From positions 1 to 25,921 of the forward strand of contig CAKVEW010000042.1 in assembly GCA_934746015.1 (NCBI GenBank): 25,921 bases of DNA, read 5' to 3'. Position numbers and translations under genes: made by a program. Within the stretch, counting starts at the first letter, position 1. Every line of letters begins with the position of its first letter. Source of the stretch: an uncultured Clostridium sp. GTDB taxonomy: Bacteria; Bacillota; Clostridia; Clostridiales; Clostridiaceae. Positions 17,084 to 23,879 of this stretch are shown here, piece by piece. The notes under the pieces are model-generated. The model saw only the letters and a list, made by a program, of their open reading frames with translations. It searched no databases and had not been told where the DNA came from.

Positions 17084-17542
17084 TTATTTGTGACTAACAA
17101 TATTTTTATTCACATCAAAACTCTTATTTCTCAATAATGTTTTTGTAATGGTAGAAACTAATATTATACCTAGTGCTAATGCTCCTGCTGAAGCTATAGT
17201 CTTTATTCCTATTTCCAAAGACTTCATAATATCACCAGTTATTGCTTCAACCATTGTATAATACATTCCGCCTCCTGGAACTAAAGGAATTAAAGCTGCA
17301 ATTACAAAGGTAGTCACAGGAGTCTTTAAAATTCTTGCAAATATTTCTGAATATATACTTAATGCTAGTGAAGCTAAAAATAAGGATGTTATATCAGAAT
17401 AACCTAAAATTAATGATAGCTTATAAACAAACCATCCTAAAGCACCACATATAGCTGCAAAAATTAAATTTTTCCCTTTTATATTAAATACTATTCCAAA
17501 AGCAAAGGCTGCTATAAAAGCAGATAAAACTTCTAATATCAT
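17084..17542 (-). CDS. ThrE-family exporter, small subunit (YjjB-like)
   Basis: A 152-residue membrane protein with about five helices, matching the C-terminal half of threonine/serine exporter ThrE (PF12821). The conserved stretch TFVIAALIPLVPGGGMYYTM (~76-97) is the family hallmark. It works with the larger subunit encoded immediately upstream; together the two make the full ThrE topology. Its ATG directly follows the stop codon of that gene, and its GGAGG site lies inside it, so the pair is translationally coupled. E. coli YjjP/YjjB form the same split and have been linked to dicarboxylate export, so the substrate should be left open. The short basic tail after the last helix is not conserved-looking. 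Confidence 0.9.
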   Translation of the reverse strand: MILEVLSAFIAAFAFGIVFNIKGKNLIFAAICGALGWFVYKLSLILGYSDITSLFLASLALSIYSEIFARILKTPVTTFVIAALIPLVPGGGMYYTMVEAITGDIMKSLEIGIKTIASAGALALGIILVSTITKTLLRNKSFDVNKNIVSHK

Positions 17543-18307
17543 TTATATACCTCCAAAGACGCTTATCCAAAAGCTTAAAACTACACCTGTTCCAACTGCA
17601 ACTGCAATAGCTGTTAAGAAAGCTTCTGCTCCTCTTGCAAGGCCTGATACTAAATCTCCAGCAACTGTATCTCTAATGGCATTAGTAATTGCAAGTCCTG
17701 GAACTAAAAGCATTATTGAACCTATAATAACCTTGTCCATATCATTTGCTAAATTTATTCTTATAGATAGTATAGCTAATAATGCTAGAATACCTGCTGA
17801 TATACTAGTATTAAAAAATGAATTTATTCCTATATTATCACACTTAATAGATACATATTTTACTGCTAGTCCAATAAAAAATGCAGCTATTGCATCTCTT
17901 AAAGATCCTCCAAATAAAAATACAAATCCAAAAGCTCCTATTGCCGAAAATAAAATTGTTGTTTTATTAGAGTATCTTTTTTCTTCCTCAATTTCTTGAA
18001 GACTTTTTTTCAATTCCTCTAACGAGATATTGTCCCTACTTATATTTCTTGCTAAATCATTTACCTTATGTATCTTCTGCAAGTCAACTGAACGATTTGA
18101 AATCCTTTCAACTAAAGACTTTATTGCACCATTATGTGATACAGAAGATATTATTACAGTAGGAGTCGCAAAACTACTTGCAGATTCTACACCTAAAGAC
18201 GTACAAATTCTATTCATAGTTTCTTCAACTCTATATGCCTCTGCACCGCTTTGTAACATTATTTTGCCTGCATAATTAGCTACTTCAAGTATTTCATTTA
18301 TATCCAT
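17543..18307 (-). CDS. ThrE-family exporter, large subunit (YjjP-like)
   Basis: A 254-residue protein matching the N-terminal half of ThrE (PF06738). A soluble N-terminus (~1-115) carries the family pattern ILEVANYAGKIMLQSGAEAYRVEETM and SFATPTVIISS; about five membrane helices follow, with the characteristic IMLLVPGLAITNAIRDTVAGD (~196-216) and GLARGAEAFLTAIAVAVGTG. It is the first gene of a two-gene unit; the second ThrE half starts with no gap. ThrE proteins export small amino acids or carboxylates across the cytoplasmic membrane. The ATG at 18307 follows an AGGGG site. Confidence 0.9.
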   Translation of the reverse strand: MDINEILEVANYAGKIMLQSGAEAYRVEETMNRICTSLGVESASSFATPTVIISSVSHNGAIKSLVERISNRSVDLQKIHKVNDLARNISRDNISLEELKKSLQEIEEEKRYSNKTTILFSAIGAFGFVFLFGGSLRDAIAAFFIGLAVKYVSIKCDNIGINSFFNTSISAGILALLAILSIRINLANDMDKVIIGSIMLLVPGLAITNAIRDTVAGDLVSGLARGAEAFLTAIAVAVGTGVVLSFWISVFGGI

Positions 18308-18340
18308 ATTATGCCCCTTCTTTTATAAATTAACTTATAT

Positions 18341-18369
18341 ATTATACAACCCTAAATTTATCATGTCTA
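18341..18369 (-). promoter_or_regulatory. Sigma-A promoter of the ThrE-family pair
   Basis: On the minus strand, TAGACA (18364-18369), 17 nt, TATAAT (18341-18346), about 34 nt before the start codon. Confidence 0.65.
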
Positions 18370-18443
18370 TATAGATTTTTAAAATTATACAATAGTAAAA
18401 ATAGCAATTATACAATGAAAATCCACAGTATAACTTAAAGAAA

Positions 18444-18462
18444 AAGCTCCTATACGGAGCTT
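18444..18462 (-). terminator. Terminator after the small gene downstream of the helicase
   Basis: A 7-bp perfect GC-containing stem (18444-18450 with 18456-18462) followed by TTTTT on the minus strand, 45 nt past the stop codon. Confidence 0.7.
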
Positions 18463-18506
18463 CCTAAATTGATAGTTTTTAATAATTTTTTTTGGAATAT
18501 AAATTG

Positions 18507-18893
18507 TTAAATATTCTTAATAATTTTATCTATATCTTCTATTTCTGCATTTCTAATTGTAAAAATTATATCTTCATCAATTCTAAGCTTAGATTCATTA
18601 TTATTAATCTTTATCTTATTTAAATTAAGACCTGACTTGCCAAATTCTCTATATCTGGTAGGTGATAAATCTAAATTAAATAATCCATCCTTTGCTCCAG
18701 TTATCTTTAATAAACTTCCATCTAAGCCACTATCCTTTATCTTTAAGGTAATAATATTATTACCTTTTAATACTACCTTATCTTCTGGTACTCCTACAAC
18801 TTGAGCTTCTCCAGTTATAGTCATCCAACCTCCACTAAGTTTTGACTTGGCTAATACATTAACACTATAATCTTCTGAAATCTTAGTTAGCAA
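18507..18893 (-). CDS. Conserved hypothetical protein, originally next to the UvrD helicase gene
   Basis: An at least 128-residue soluble protein, rich in beta-type segments (LSGGWMTITGEAQVVGVPEDKVVLKGNNIITLKIKD). I do not recognise its family. The coordinates give the frame from a TTG at 18893, the only canonical start, but that codon has no ribosome site. The same frame is open back to a stop near 18950 and would add YDLNIYELGQL. A promoter at 18965-18993 and a GAGGG site at 18938-18942 both point to initiation near 18927-18932, where the codons are ATA ATA. So the true start may be a rare ATA, giving ~140 residues, or the original ATG was lost. Its first part is repeated at 21012-21121 as part of the 399-bp duplication. 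It lies just upstream of, and apart from, the ThrE pair. Confidence 0.7.
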   Translation of the reverse strand: MLTKISEDYSVNVLAKSKLSGGWMTITGEAQVVGVPEDKVVLKGNNIITLKIKDSGLDGSLLKITGAKDGLFNLDLSPTRYREFGKSGLNLNKIKINNNESKLRIDEDIIFTIRNAEIEDIDKIIKNI

Positions 18894-18964
18894 TTGTCCA
18901 AGTTCATAAATATTTAAATCATACTTTATTATTTTTTCCCTCGCTGTTTAATAAAATTACCTTT

Positions 18965-18993
18965 ATTATACTATAATTAATAATCATTATCCA
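18965..18993 (-). promoter_or_regulatory. Candidate promoter of the small conserved gene
   Basis: On the minus strand, TGGATA (18988-18993), 17 nt, TATAAT (18965-18970). The -35 lies inside the last helicase codons. The predicted RNA would start near 18958, leaving ~20 nt before the GAGGG-based start region. Confidence 0.5.
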
Positions 18994-19221
18994 TATATTC
19001 TTTATTTATATAATTAATAAAGCCACTAATTTTATTTTCTCTGCCATAATCTTCATATTGATGATATGTTAAATACAAATGCTTTTTAGCCCTAGTTAAA
19101 GCAACATAGAAGGTTCTCATTTCTTCTTCTATATTATTTGATTTTAAAGCCATATAGGAAGGGAATACCCCCTCTTGTAGTCCACATATAAAAACTGTAT
19201 TAAATTCAAGTCCCTTTGCTT
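18977..19221 (-). pseudogene. Truncated 3' end of the helicase gene (duplicate fragment)
   Basis: A fragment coding for the last 81 residues of the helicase, from AKGLEF (motif V) through YVALTRAKKHLYLTYHQ (motif VI) to the natural stop. A TAA lies directly before it at the junction and no start codon serves it, so it is dead. Compared with the intact gene it differs at two bases: one silent (GCC to GCA) and one changing the motif V Asp to Asn (LEFD to LEFN). Confidence 0.9.
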
Positions 19222-19311
19222 AAATGTTAACTAATATTTTGTGTTATATCTGAATTTTATAACCATAATTAAAGTTATTTTTCATATTTATCCTCAATTT
19301 ATTTTAAATGT

Positions 19312-19353
19312 CTTTGTTTAAAATAATGTTGATATATGAATAACATAAATGGA
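19312..19353 (+). repeat. Imperfect 42-nt direct repeat, left copy
   Basis: About 35 of 43 aligned positions match 20969-21010, including a near-perfect first 19 nt (CTTTGTTT, AAAATAATGT with one T inserted in the right copy). The right copy ends exactly at the junction with the 399-bp repeat. Confidence 0.5.
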
Positions 19354-19456
19354 AGTTCATTATTGTCAATTGAAATATACCACGCCTTAATATCTAAAAA
19401 AATCAAAAAGCGTTATCTTACATTAATGTGATGCAATGAAACTTAAAAAACTTCAA

Positions 19457-19485
19457 TTGAGAATTTTAGGAAAATATATTATAAT
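19457..19485 (+). promoter_or_regulatory. Sigma-A promoter of the cassette gene
   Basis: TTGAGA (19457-19462), 17 nt, TATAAT (19480-19485), about 145 nt before the GTG start. The cassette thus brings its own promoter. Confidence 0.65.
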
Positions 19486-19628
19486 GTTAATAAAAAATTT
19501 ATAATTTAGTATTTATAAAAAGCATTATAAAATATCATATAAAGCGGTATTAACGATATGATATATTAAGCTTAGTAAATGGTCAGAATGACAACTTATA
19601 TTATAAATGATAATTTAGGGGGAGAATT

Positions 19629-20804
19629 GTGGGAGAAGGTTGTGGAAAGTACTATCATAAAACAGTAACAAGCATTTTAGCGGGACATTCAGAATATGAG
19701 AAGAAAATAAAAGATATGATAAGCAACAATGTATCTCGTTTTATAACTTCTGCAAATGATGGTTTTAGAACATTAAAGCATAGAAATAAGCTACCGAAAG
19801 AATGGAGATTGAACTATAGTAGTTTTACAGGTACGGCTACAGGTATACTGATAGAATTTTATCTAGCAAAATACTCAGGAGAGAAGTATCGGAATACAAA
19901 GGTAAACTCTTCCGTTGAAGATATTTTAAGTGATGGAGATGCCAAAAAAACAAAAAAAGTATCCTTAATTTATACTAGAAAATGGTTAACTAAGGCATAC
20001 GATAAAATTAATTCAAGCAATCTAGAAGACATAGAAAAATTAGCTGATTTGGCTATGGATTTTGCTGCATTAGAAAGCTACTATAGGTGTGAAAAAGAAC
20101 AATGTTTTGACGTTGTTAAATGCAGAAATGAAACTAATATAAAACATACGTTATATGAGATAATTAGAGAAGATGTAATTGAATTATATAAGGCATTTAA
20201 AAAGACAGCTATTAAAGAACAAATTTTAACTTGCAAAGACATTATAATAATAAATCCAAATTTTACAAATAATTTCTTGAAGGGAGATGGAGATTTTTTT
20301 ATAAATGGAGTTTTATATGACTTAAAATGTTTAAATAACAGCAATTACGAAATTAGTAATAGTTTACAGTTAATGTTCTATTACATTCTAAACGAAATTA
20401 ATAAATTCCCTGATAAATTTCCTAATATATCAACAACCTGTTGCAATCCAAGGGCAGGTTTAGATATAAAAGAATTAAAAGTGTTCAACCCACGGTATGA
20501 AGCTGTTATGAAGTTTGATATAAGATTAAAAATGGACTTGATTGAACTAGGAAAGGAAATAATGAAGCTTATAATATCAAACTCTAAATTATATTATGAT
20601 ATTTTTGAATATACTATTTCAGAGTTTTCTAATAGGAATGATTTTTTAAAGCTAGATAATGCTAATAAAATAAAAGAAATAGATATATTCTTTAAAATAA
20701 ATAACAAATATAGATTTATTATGGAAAATGATGATTGTTATGATTTTATACAAAACATTATAAATAAAATAGAAAAACAAAATGAGCAAAAAGTTACTTT
20801 ATGA
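19629..20804 (+). CDS. Predicted PD-(D/E)XK nuclease, cassette cargo (possible defence protein)
   Basis: A 391-residue protein from a GTG start, with a strong GGGGGAG site 4 nt upstream. The C-terminal half shows the RecB/Cas4-type nuclease signature: NPNF (209-212), GDGDFFI with D222, YDLK with D231 and K233, and QLMFYY with Q247 and Y251 (the Q-x3-Y motif IV). Before it, GTATGILIEFYLAKY (68-82) and ADLAMDFAALESYYRC (139-154) resemble the segments GTAFDYLLRF and LA-x-LD-x-YR of a family of uncharacterised proteins that carry the same D-D-x-K-Q core. The region beyond ~290 is not recognised. Cleavage of DNA is therefore predicted from motifs, not shown. It is the only gene in an insertion flanked by long direct repeats, which suits a solitary restriction-like or anti-phage gene. 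No methyltransferase, antitoxin or partner gene accompanies it. Confidence 0.75.
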   Translation: MGEGCGKYYHKTVTSILAGHSEYEKKIKDMISNNVSRFITSANDGFRTLKHRNKLPKEWRLNYSSFTGTATGILIEFYLAKYSGEKYRNTKVNSSVEDILSDGDAKKTKKVSLIYTRKWLTKAYDKINSSNLEDIEKLADLAMDFAALESYYRCEKEQCFDVVKCRNETNIKHTLYEIIREDVIELYKAFKKTAIKEQILTCKDIIIINPNFTNNFLKGDGDFFINGVLYDLKCLNNSNYEISNSLQLMFYYILNEINKFPDKFPNISTTCCNPRAGLDIKELKVFNPRYEAVMKFDIRLKMDLIELGKEIMKLIISNSKLYYDIFEYTISEFSNRNDFLKLDNANKIKEIDIFFKINNKYRFIMENDDCYDFIQNIINKIEKQNEQKVTL

Positions 20805-20941
20805 AATAATAATCTCATTATAGTGATTTTTATCTTTATATTAGAGTTATAGCATTGGAGTTTTTATTGGGAATATTCTTTTAAACAAAGAGTATTATCT
20901 AAGTTTTCTATAAAAACTACATCAAACCAATAAACGAGTGC

Positions 20942-20967
20942 CATCATATATTACATAATATATGATG
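20942..20967 (+). terminator. Possible terminator of the cassette gene
   Basis: A 12-bp perfect inverted repeat (20942-20953 with 20956-20967) with a very short centre, followed on the plus strand by ACTTTGTTTT. It lies ~138 nt past the stop codon. On the minus strand no T run follows. Confidence 0.5.
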
Positions 20968-21121
20968 ACTTTGTTTTAAAATAATGTGGAAATAAGTATG
21001 TCATAAAGGATATCCAACCTCCACTAAGCTTTGACTTAGCTAATACATTAACACTATAATCTTCTGAAATCTTAGTTAGCAATTGTCCAAGTTCATAAAT
21101 ATTTAAATCATACTTTATTAT
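20951..21121 (-). pseudogene. Truncated 5' copy of the small conserved gene fused to cassette sequence
   Basis: The second repeat copy carries the first ~37 codons of the small conserved gene (IYELGQLLTKISEDYSVNVL, then AKSKLSGGW). At the junction the frame runs into cassette DNA, adding ISFMTYLFPHYFKTKSSYIM before a TAA at 20951-20953. The end at 21121 is the ATA inferred as start; the copy of the TTG is at 21082. Within the homologous part both differences from the intact gene are silent (GCC/GCT, AAA/AAG). A functional peptide is unlikely. Confidence 0.7.
20969..21010 (+). repeat. Imperfect 42-nt direct repeat, right copy
   Basis: The partner of 19312-19353. Its last base is one base from the start of the 399-bp repeat, so it marks the right boundary of the cassette. 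Confidence 0.5.
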
Positions 21122-21410
21122 TTTTTCCCTCGCTGTTTAATAAAATTACCTTTATTATACTATAATTAATAATCATTATCCATATATTCTTTATTTATAT
21201 AATTAATAAAGCCACTAATTTTATTTTCTCTGCCATAATCTTCATATTGATGATATGTTAAATACAAATGCTTTTTAGCCCTAGTTAAAGCAACATAGAA
21301 GGTTCTCATTTCTTCTTCTATATTATTTGATTTTAAAGCCATATAGGAAGGGAATACCCCCTCTTGTAGTCCACATATAAAAACTGTATCAAATTCAAGT
21401 CCCTTGGCTT
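21012..21410. repeat. 399-bp direct repeat, copy 2 (right flank of the inserted cassette)
   Basis: Matches 18823-19221 with four mismatches at 21029, 21038, 21390 and 21406. Here the helicase 3' end is part of the intact gene, and the small conserved gene is the truncated copy. Confidence 0.95.
21154..21182 (-). promoter_or_regulatory. Duplicate copy of the small-gene promoter, facing into the cassette
   Basis: The TGGATA-17-TATAAT pair of 18965-18993 is repeated unchanged. From here it would read leftward into the cassette, antisense to the nuclease-like gene. Confidence 0.4.
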
Positions 21411-23778
21411 GATGAACTGTAATTATAGGTATTCTCTTTTTCTTAGTCCTATTTACAATTAAACTTTCTAGCTCTCCATTAGATAATCCAGTTATTCTAA
21501 TAATATCTAATAACGCATCTCTATTACTTTTTTCTTTATCATCTAACTCTTTAACTAATACATAGAAATCTCTAAGTCTCTCTATTTTTTCATTTGCTTC
21601 TTTTTCCATTTCACTACTTCTACCACTATATAAAGTCTTTATACTAAAGCCCTTAATTATATCGACTATAATATCCTCTGGTCTTTTATTCTTAGCTCTT
21701 TCAAATAATTCATTTAATGCAGTATTAATTTTTGCAAATGACTTTAAATGTTTACTAACTAAGCTAATTCTTTTGAAAGAAGTTGGCATTAAATCTTCAT
21801 AAATAGCTTTAACTAACAAGTCTTTAGTTGCTAATATATCATCCATAGCATCATGACTTGGTTTATTTTCTGTATTGAATACTTTACTTAAAGTTTCTAA
21901 TTTATAGTTTTGTAATTTAGTATGAAATCTTCTATATATATCTAAAGTATCATAAAAAGCTTTAAACTTTGGTCCTTCTAAATTATTTCTACTAAGCTCA
22001 CTTGTTAAAATATTAATATCATACTGAACATTATGACCAGCTATAATTGAGTCCTTAGAAAACTCTACAAATTCTTTTAATACTTTTTCCTTATCTTCTC
22101 CTTTTTCTCTTAAAAAATCATCGCTAAATCCATGAACCTTATAGGAAGTATTTACAGATTTTTTATTTTTTAAGAATTTTTCAAAACTATCTATAACTTC
22201 CCCTTTAGAATCAATTTTTATAGCTGCAATTTGTATTATTTCATCTTCTGTAACGTCAGTTCCCGTGCTTTCAACATCAAAAACTATTATATTATCCTTA
22301 TGAAATTCTTCTATCAATAGAGAATATTTTTCTCCATATACTTTAACATTTTCATCAATAAAGTCAGTAAGTGCTATTCCAACTTCCTTATATTCTTTAG
22401 ATTCAATAGCCTTTAAAGTAGATTCTCCAATGCCAGTTGGTAATCTTTTTACTATTCTTTTCAAACTAACATTGTCATATCTATTAGCAATAAGCTTTAA
22501 AAAAGCTATTATATCTTTTATTTCTTGCCTTCTAAAAAACTTAAATTGATCAACTAATATAAATTCAAAATTAGCTCCTTCATATCCTATTATATTTCCT
22601 AACTCCCTGCTTAAATTTATATTATAATTATTATCTCTGCTTAATATACAAGTTTTAGAAATATCCTCTCCACTTTTTTCTAGGTTTCTAATTTCATCAA
22701 AAATAAATCTAGCTTCTTCCCTTAAACTTTTTGCTTTCCTTAGCCTTATTTTATCACCTTTTTCATTAGTAATTGATGTTATTTTTTCTTTATAAATAGA
22801 GGAATATTTGTTATTGAAGGCATTTTCTAAAAAGCTTAATGAGCCATCTGTAATATACTTTGTAGATCTATAGTTCTTAGTAAATATAATATCTATTGGA
22901 TTATATTCTCTTTTAAATAAATCTAATATTTTCTCTGGCTCTGAACCTCTCCAACCATAAATAGTTTGAAACATATCTCCACAAAGTAATATATTGTTAT
23001 CACCAAATATTTTCTCAATTATTGAATATTCTAAAGTACTAGTATCTTGGACTTCATCAATATTTATATACTTAAATTGACTTTTTAAAGCCTTTACTAA
23101 TTTTTCATCTGTAAGTAATTCCTTTGCCTTTATTGTTAAATCTGCAAAATCTAATCCATGATTATTATAAAGCAACGAATTATATAATGTTACTAATTCT
23201 CCACCCTTAGTTTCTAAAAAGTCTTTCATTTTTAAATCTTGATTTCCCTTATTGCTACAAATAGACTTAATTTTATCAGCTTCATATTTAAAAATATATT
23301 CAATTACTTTATTATAATTTTTTAAAGAATCCTCTTCTTTTAAGTTAAGCTTTGACTTTTGTATTTTAACTAATTCTATAAATTGTTGTATTTTATTTAC
23401 TGGGTAATTATAAAAATTACATTCCTTTATTATCTCCTTACAATCTTCTTCGTCGAATACTAAGAAATCAGTAAATACATCTGTTCTTTTTTTAGCTTCA
23501 TTCTTTATCAAATCAAAACAAAAGCTATGGAAAGTTCTAATGGTTATGCCTTTAGCTTTTTCTCCAACAATATCTTCAATTCTACCCTTCATTTCCGCAC
23601 AAGCCTTATTAGTAAAAGTAATACATAGTATTTCTTCTGCTTTTGCTTTGTTAGAATTAATAATATTTGAAATTCTACTGGATAGAGTATTAGTTTTACC
23701 AGTTCCTGCTGAAGCAAGAAGTAAAATATTTTCTTCTAATTCATTTACAACTAAATTTTGCTCTTTATTTAAATCCAT
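21166..23778 (-). CDS. UvrD/PcrA-type superfamily 1 helicase with internal DEDDh 3'-5' exonuclease domain
   Basis: Start set at the ATG at 23778 with GGAGG upstream; an earlier GTG would overlap that site. The 870-residue protein has all superfamily 1 helicase motifs: Walker A ASAGTGKT (22-29), TFTNKACAEM, TFHSFC, Walker B INIDEVQDTS (238-247), GDMFQTIYGWRGS, KNYRS, motif V TVHQAKGLEFD (787-797) and motif VI YVALTRAK (828-835). Between the two helicase parts, at ~495-660, lies a DnaQ-like exonuclease domain: FDVESTGT (D501, E503), GHNVQYD (D587) and HDAMDD (H642, D647), so all DEDDh residues are present. It should unwind DNA 3'-5' and trim 3' ends in repair. The 3' end of the gene is the target at which the nuclease cassette is inserted; the gene is intact, and its last 81 codons are duplicated at 18977-19221. 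Confidence 0.93.
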   Translation of the reverse strand: MDLNKEQNLVVNELEENILLLASAGTGKTNTLSSRISNIINSNKAKAEEILCITFTNKACAEMKGRIEDIVGEKAKGITIRTFHSFCFDLIKNEAKKRTDVFTDFLVFDEEDCKEIIKECNFYNYPVNKIQQFIELVKIQKSKLNLKEEDSLKNYNKVIEYIFKYEADKIKSICSNKGNQDLKMKDFLETKGGELVTLYNSLLYNNHGLDFADLTIKAKELLTDEKLVKALKSQFKYINIDEVQDTSTLEYSIIEKIFGDNNILLCGDMFQTIYGWRGSEPEKILDLFKREYNPIDIIFTKNYRSTKYITDGSLSFLENAFNNKYSSIYKEKITSITNEKGDKIRLRKAKSLREEARFIFDEIRNLEKSGEDISKTCILSRDNNYNINLSRELGNIIGYEGANFEFILVDQFKFFRRQEIKDIIAFLKLIANRYDNVSLKRIVKRLPTGIGESTLKAIESKEYKEVGIALTDFIDENVKVYGEKYSLLIEEFHKDNIIVFDVESTGTDVTEDEIIQIAAIKIDSKGEVIDSFEKFLKNKKSVNTSYKVHGFSDDFLREKGEDKEKVLKEFVEFSKDSIIAGHNVQYDINILTSELSRNNLEGPKFKAFYDTLDIYRRFHTKLQNYKLETLSKVFNTENKPSHDAMDDILATKDLLVKAIYEDLMPTSFKRISLVSKHLKSFAKINTALNELFERAKNKRPEDIIVDIIKGFSIKTLYSGRSSEMEKEANEKIERLRDFYVLVKELDDKEKSNRDALLDIIRITGLSNGELESLIVNRTKKKRIPIITVHQAKGLEFDTVFICGLQEGVFPSYMALKSNNIEEEMRTFYVALTRAKKHLYLTYHQYEDYGRENKISGFINYINKEYMDNDY

Positions 23779-23840
23779 ATTTACCACCTCCTAGTTTTAT
23801 TTATAATTACATTTTATCATAATATTTTTCTCCTATTTAA

Positions 23841-23872
23841 AAAAGTCACAATAATTAATTATTGTGACTTTT
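23841..23872. terminator. Terminator after the SdpI-family gene
   Basis: A perfect 15-bp inverted repeat (23841-23855 with 23858-23872) with a 2-nt centre, followed by T runs in both directions. It lies 8 nt past the stop of the SdpI-family gene and ahead of the helicase gene. Confidence 0.8.
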
Positions 23873-23879
23873 CTTTTAC

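Larger units (their letters stand above)
18823..19221. repeat. 399-bp direct repeat, copy 1 (left flank of the inserted cassette)
   Basis: This stretch recurs at 21012-21410 with four mismatches (18840, 18849, 19201, 19217) and no gaps, 2189 bp further on. It contains the 5' part of the small conserved gene, that gene's promoter, and the last 81 codons of the helicase. Here the small gene is intact and the helicase part is the truncated copy. Confidence 0.95.
19222..19628 (+). other. Leader region of the cassette
   Basis: A 407-nt gene-free stretch. It holds a 42-nt segment (19312-19353) similar to the right end of the cassette, a sigma-A promoter (19457-19485), and a ~137-nt untranslated leader with a 9-bp inverted repeat (19532-19540 with 19556-19564, loop 15 nt) that could fold ahead of the ribosome site. 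No short gene or known riboswitch was recognised. Confidence 0.6.
19222..21011 (+). mobile_element. 1790-bp inserted cassette carrying one nuclease-like gene, bounded by long direct repeats
   Basis: The segment between the two 399-bp repeats. Without it and one repeat, the helicase gene would run directly into the small conserved gene, which is the inferred ancestral order. The cassette has 407 nt of 5' leader with a promoter, one gene (19629-20804) and a ~207-nt tail with a terminator. No transposase, integrase, terminal inverted repeat or short target duplication was seen. The layout fits insertion with long target duplication, a mode described for restriction-modification genes, or single-crossover integration of a circle carrying 399 bp of homology. 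Recombination between the repeats would excise it precisely. The mechanism is inference; the structure is visible. Confidence 0.75.
20805..21165. other. Tail of the cassette, junction and duplicate fragment
   Basis: A stretch of 361 nt without an intact gene. From left to right: an AT-rich tail, a terminator hairpin (20942-20967), the right 42-nt imperfect repeat (20969-21010), the junction at 21011/21012, and the duplicate 5' part of the small conserved gene up to the stop codon of the helicase. Confidence 0.7.

Noticed and set aside
17041..17095. Repeated TTGTGACTA motif near the stop of the small ThrE subunit
   Set aside because: Only two short copies, one overlapping the coding end; too little to call an operator or array.
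19222..21011. Insertion sequence or integron cassette
   Set aside because: No transposase or integrase, no terminal inverted repeats, no attC-like site, and a duplication far longer than transposon target duplications.
18823..21410. The 399-bp repeats as an assembly artefact
   Set aside because: Four fixed differences separate the copies, and the unique segment between them holds a complete gene with its own promoter and ribosome site. It remains worth confirming with long reads.
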